From contig JAJXYM010000116.1 in NCBI GenBank assembly GCA_021780585.1, positions 1 through 7,386 on the forward strand: a stretch of 7,386 nt of DNA, in the 5' to 3' direction. Source of the stretch: Deltaproteobacteria bacterium. Lineage in GTDB: Bacteria > Desulfobacterota > Binatia > Binatales > Binataceae. The notes beneath the pieces are model-generated. The model made no database searches. It saw nothing but the letters and a program-made list of their open reading frames with translations, and had not been told where the DNA came from. The position numbers were made by a program, and so were the translations under genes. This document shows, piece after piece, positions 6,373-7,386 of this stretch (its first letter is position 1; every line of letters begins with the position of its first letter).

Positions 6373-7386
6373 TCAGGGACGGATCGGAGCCACCGACGGA
6401 GCGAAGAACCACACCTGCTCGGGTTCGTTCAGGCCCGTCTTGCTCCCCGCGATCGTGCGGATCGGCGCGGCGTTGCCGGTCGCCGCGCTGGCGTAGGTCG
6501 TGATGCTCGAGGTGCTGGCGCCGGCGCCGTCATTGGTGACGATCGTCTCGTCGCCGGGGCCGATCGCGATACCCTCCGGTCCGTTCAGTTTGGTCGCCGC
6601 GCCGGTAATCGTATTTTGCGGCGCGACGTCGATATTACCGCTGCCCGTGAGCGAACTCGACGAAAACTCCAGCACCTGATCGGGACCGACCGTGGCCGCG
6701 TACGAGCCGGCGTCGGCGACCCAAAGATTGCCCGTCGTGTCGAAGGTAACCGCGTAAGGATACTGCATCGTCGTCGAAGCGCCGCTCAGTGTCGCGATCG
6801 GAGTGGTCGGGCATCCGCCGCTCACCGCGGGAAACTCGAAAATCGTCGGCGGCGTCGTGCCGACGTCGGAGACCCAGATATTCTCGGTGCTGCTGTCGAT
6901 CGCAATCCCTTCGGGATCGACGAAGCCGGAATAGCTGATGGTGCATGACTGCGTGGTCGAACCCGCCGAAATTACGACCACACTCCCGCCGCCGGTTTCG
7001 GACGGGGCCTCGTCCACCACGTAGATATTGCCGAAAGCGTCGAGCGCGATCGCCCCGGCCTTCAGTCCGGCTATCGCTGTGGTCGGAGGGATGTTGCGAA
7101 CGCCTGAAACCGCGTACGGGAACGTGAGCAAGCTCTGCGCACCCTCGTCGCCCACGAGGATATCGCCAAGTTGGTCGATCACGACTCCTTCGGGCTGGCT
7201 GAAAACGCTCGTGCTTTTGAGAATTGCGGTCGGGGCGACGTCGCCGTTCGCGGTGGCTTTGAACGTCAACACGTTCGGCCCGCTCCCGTTCGCAACGAAC
7301 AGATAGCCCGTGCCCGGCGGCGGTATTGGACTCGCGGTCGCCGTGGGCGTGGCCTTGTTGGAATTGCTGTCCGGACCACAGGCCGC
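6373..7386 (-). CDS. NHL-like beta-propeller lipoprotein (5' end missing)
   Basis: The frame ends at TGA (6373-6375) and is open to the right edge, giving 337 visible residues; GTG at 7270-7272 is internal. The first visible residues are AACGPDSNSN. AAC is compatible with the end of a lipobox, with Cys at 7378-7380 as the mature N-terminus, although the preceding hydrophobic stretch is outside the window. A Thr/Ala/Pro linker follows at residues 11-26. The remainder repeats an NHL-type pattern, roughly G-[IV]-x-[IVF]-D-x-x-G-N-[IL]-[WY]-V-x-D, at 66-81, 110-126, 157-176, 209-227 and 269-288, with a first strand at 27-42 and a last partial unit near 320-330. That fits a six-bladed propeller. 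Such proteins sit on the cell surface or in the periplasm and bind proteins, sugars or other ligands. No catalytic residues are evident and the ligand is unknown. A strong hairpin downstream suggests a single-gene transcript. Confidence 0.85.
   Translation of the reverse strand, partial: AACGPDSNSNKATPTATASPIPPPGTGYLFVANGSGPNVLTFKATANGDVAPTAILKSTSVFSQPEGVVIDQLGDILVGDEGAQSLLTFPYAVSGVRNIPPTTAIAGLKAGAIALDAFGNIYVVDEAPSETGGGSVVVISAGSTTQSCTISYSGFVDPEGIAIDSSTENIWVSDVGTTPPTIFEFPAVSGGCPTTPIATLSGASTTMQYPYAVTFDTTGNLWVADAGSYAATVGPDQVLEFSSSSLTGSGNIDVAPQNTITGAATKLNGPEGIAIGPGDETIVTNDGAGASTSSITTYASAATGNAAPIRTIAGSKTGLNEPEQVWFFAPSVAPIRP

Noticed and set aside
6191..6412. Minus-strand frame of 73 codons after the NHL gene
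   Set aside because: It overlaps the propeller gene's 3' end and the 16-bp terminator hairpin and has no ribosome binding site or conserved content.

Overview
The window is bacterial chromosomal DNA, mostly GC-rich (hand counts of 70-78% in parts of the exchanger gene). The source is probably an uncultured Gram-negative bacterium. The primary sigma factor has the large non-conserved region typical of proteobacterial-type RpoD, and its core reads closer to deltaproteobacterial or Binatota-like sequences than to alphaproteobacterial ones. A likely lipoprotein at the right edge fits a Gram-negative cell. The lineage guess is from memory of family sequences and is low confidence.

Layout: (1) 1-1877, plus strand, a 5'-truncated secreted BNR/Asp-box beta-propeller protein with an extra C-terminal beta-rich domain. 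(2) 2008-3777, minus strand, complete rpoD, convergent with the first gene. (3) 3778-4296, a 519-base region without a supported gene. It holds candidate divergent promoters, a run of perfect inverted repeats and a REP-like palindrome flanked by a 13-base direct repeat. (4) 4297-5316, plus strand, a cation exchanger of the CaCA (Na+/Ca2+ exchanger) superfamily with unusual ion-site residues. (5) 5350-5523, the broken C-terminal end of a tyrosine recombinase. (6) 5520-6136, two small coupled genes of unknown function with visibly lower GC, probably acquired DNA. (7) 6137-6372, an intergenic stretch with two hairpins, one a strong terminator candidate for the last gene. (8) 6373-7386, minus strand, an NHL-like beta-propeller protein truncated at its 5' end by the window edge, with a lipobox-like AAC and a Thr/Pro-rich linker.

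The genes do not form a pathway. Housekeeping transcription (rpoD) and ion transport sit between two envelope or extracellular propeller proteins. The recombinase scar with the low-GC gene pair is the only accessory patch. I found no CRISPR array, tRNA, rRNA or complete mobile element. I see no convincing new multi-gene system. The items most worth a second look are the recombinase-adjacent orphan pair, the repeat-rich exchanger leader and the altered exchanger ion site.
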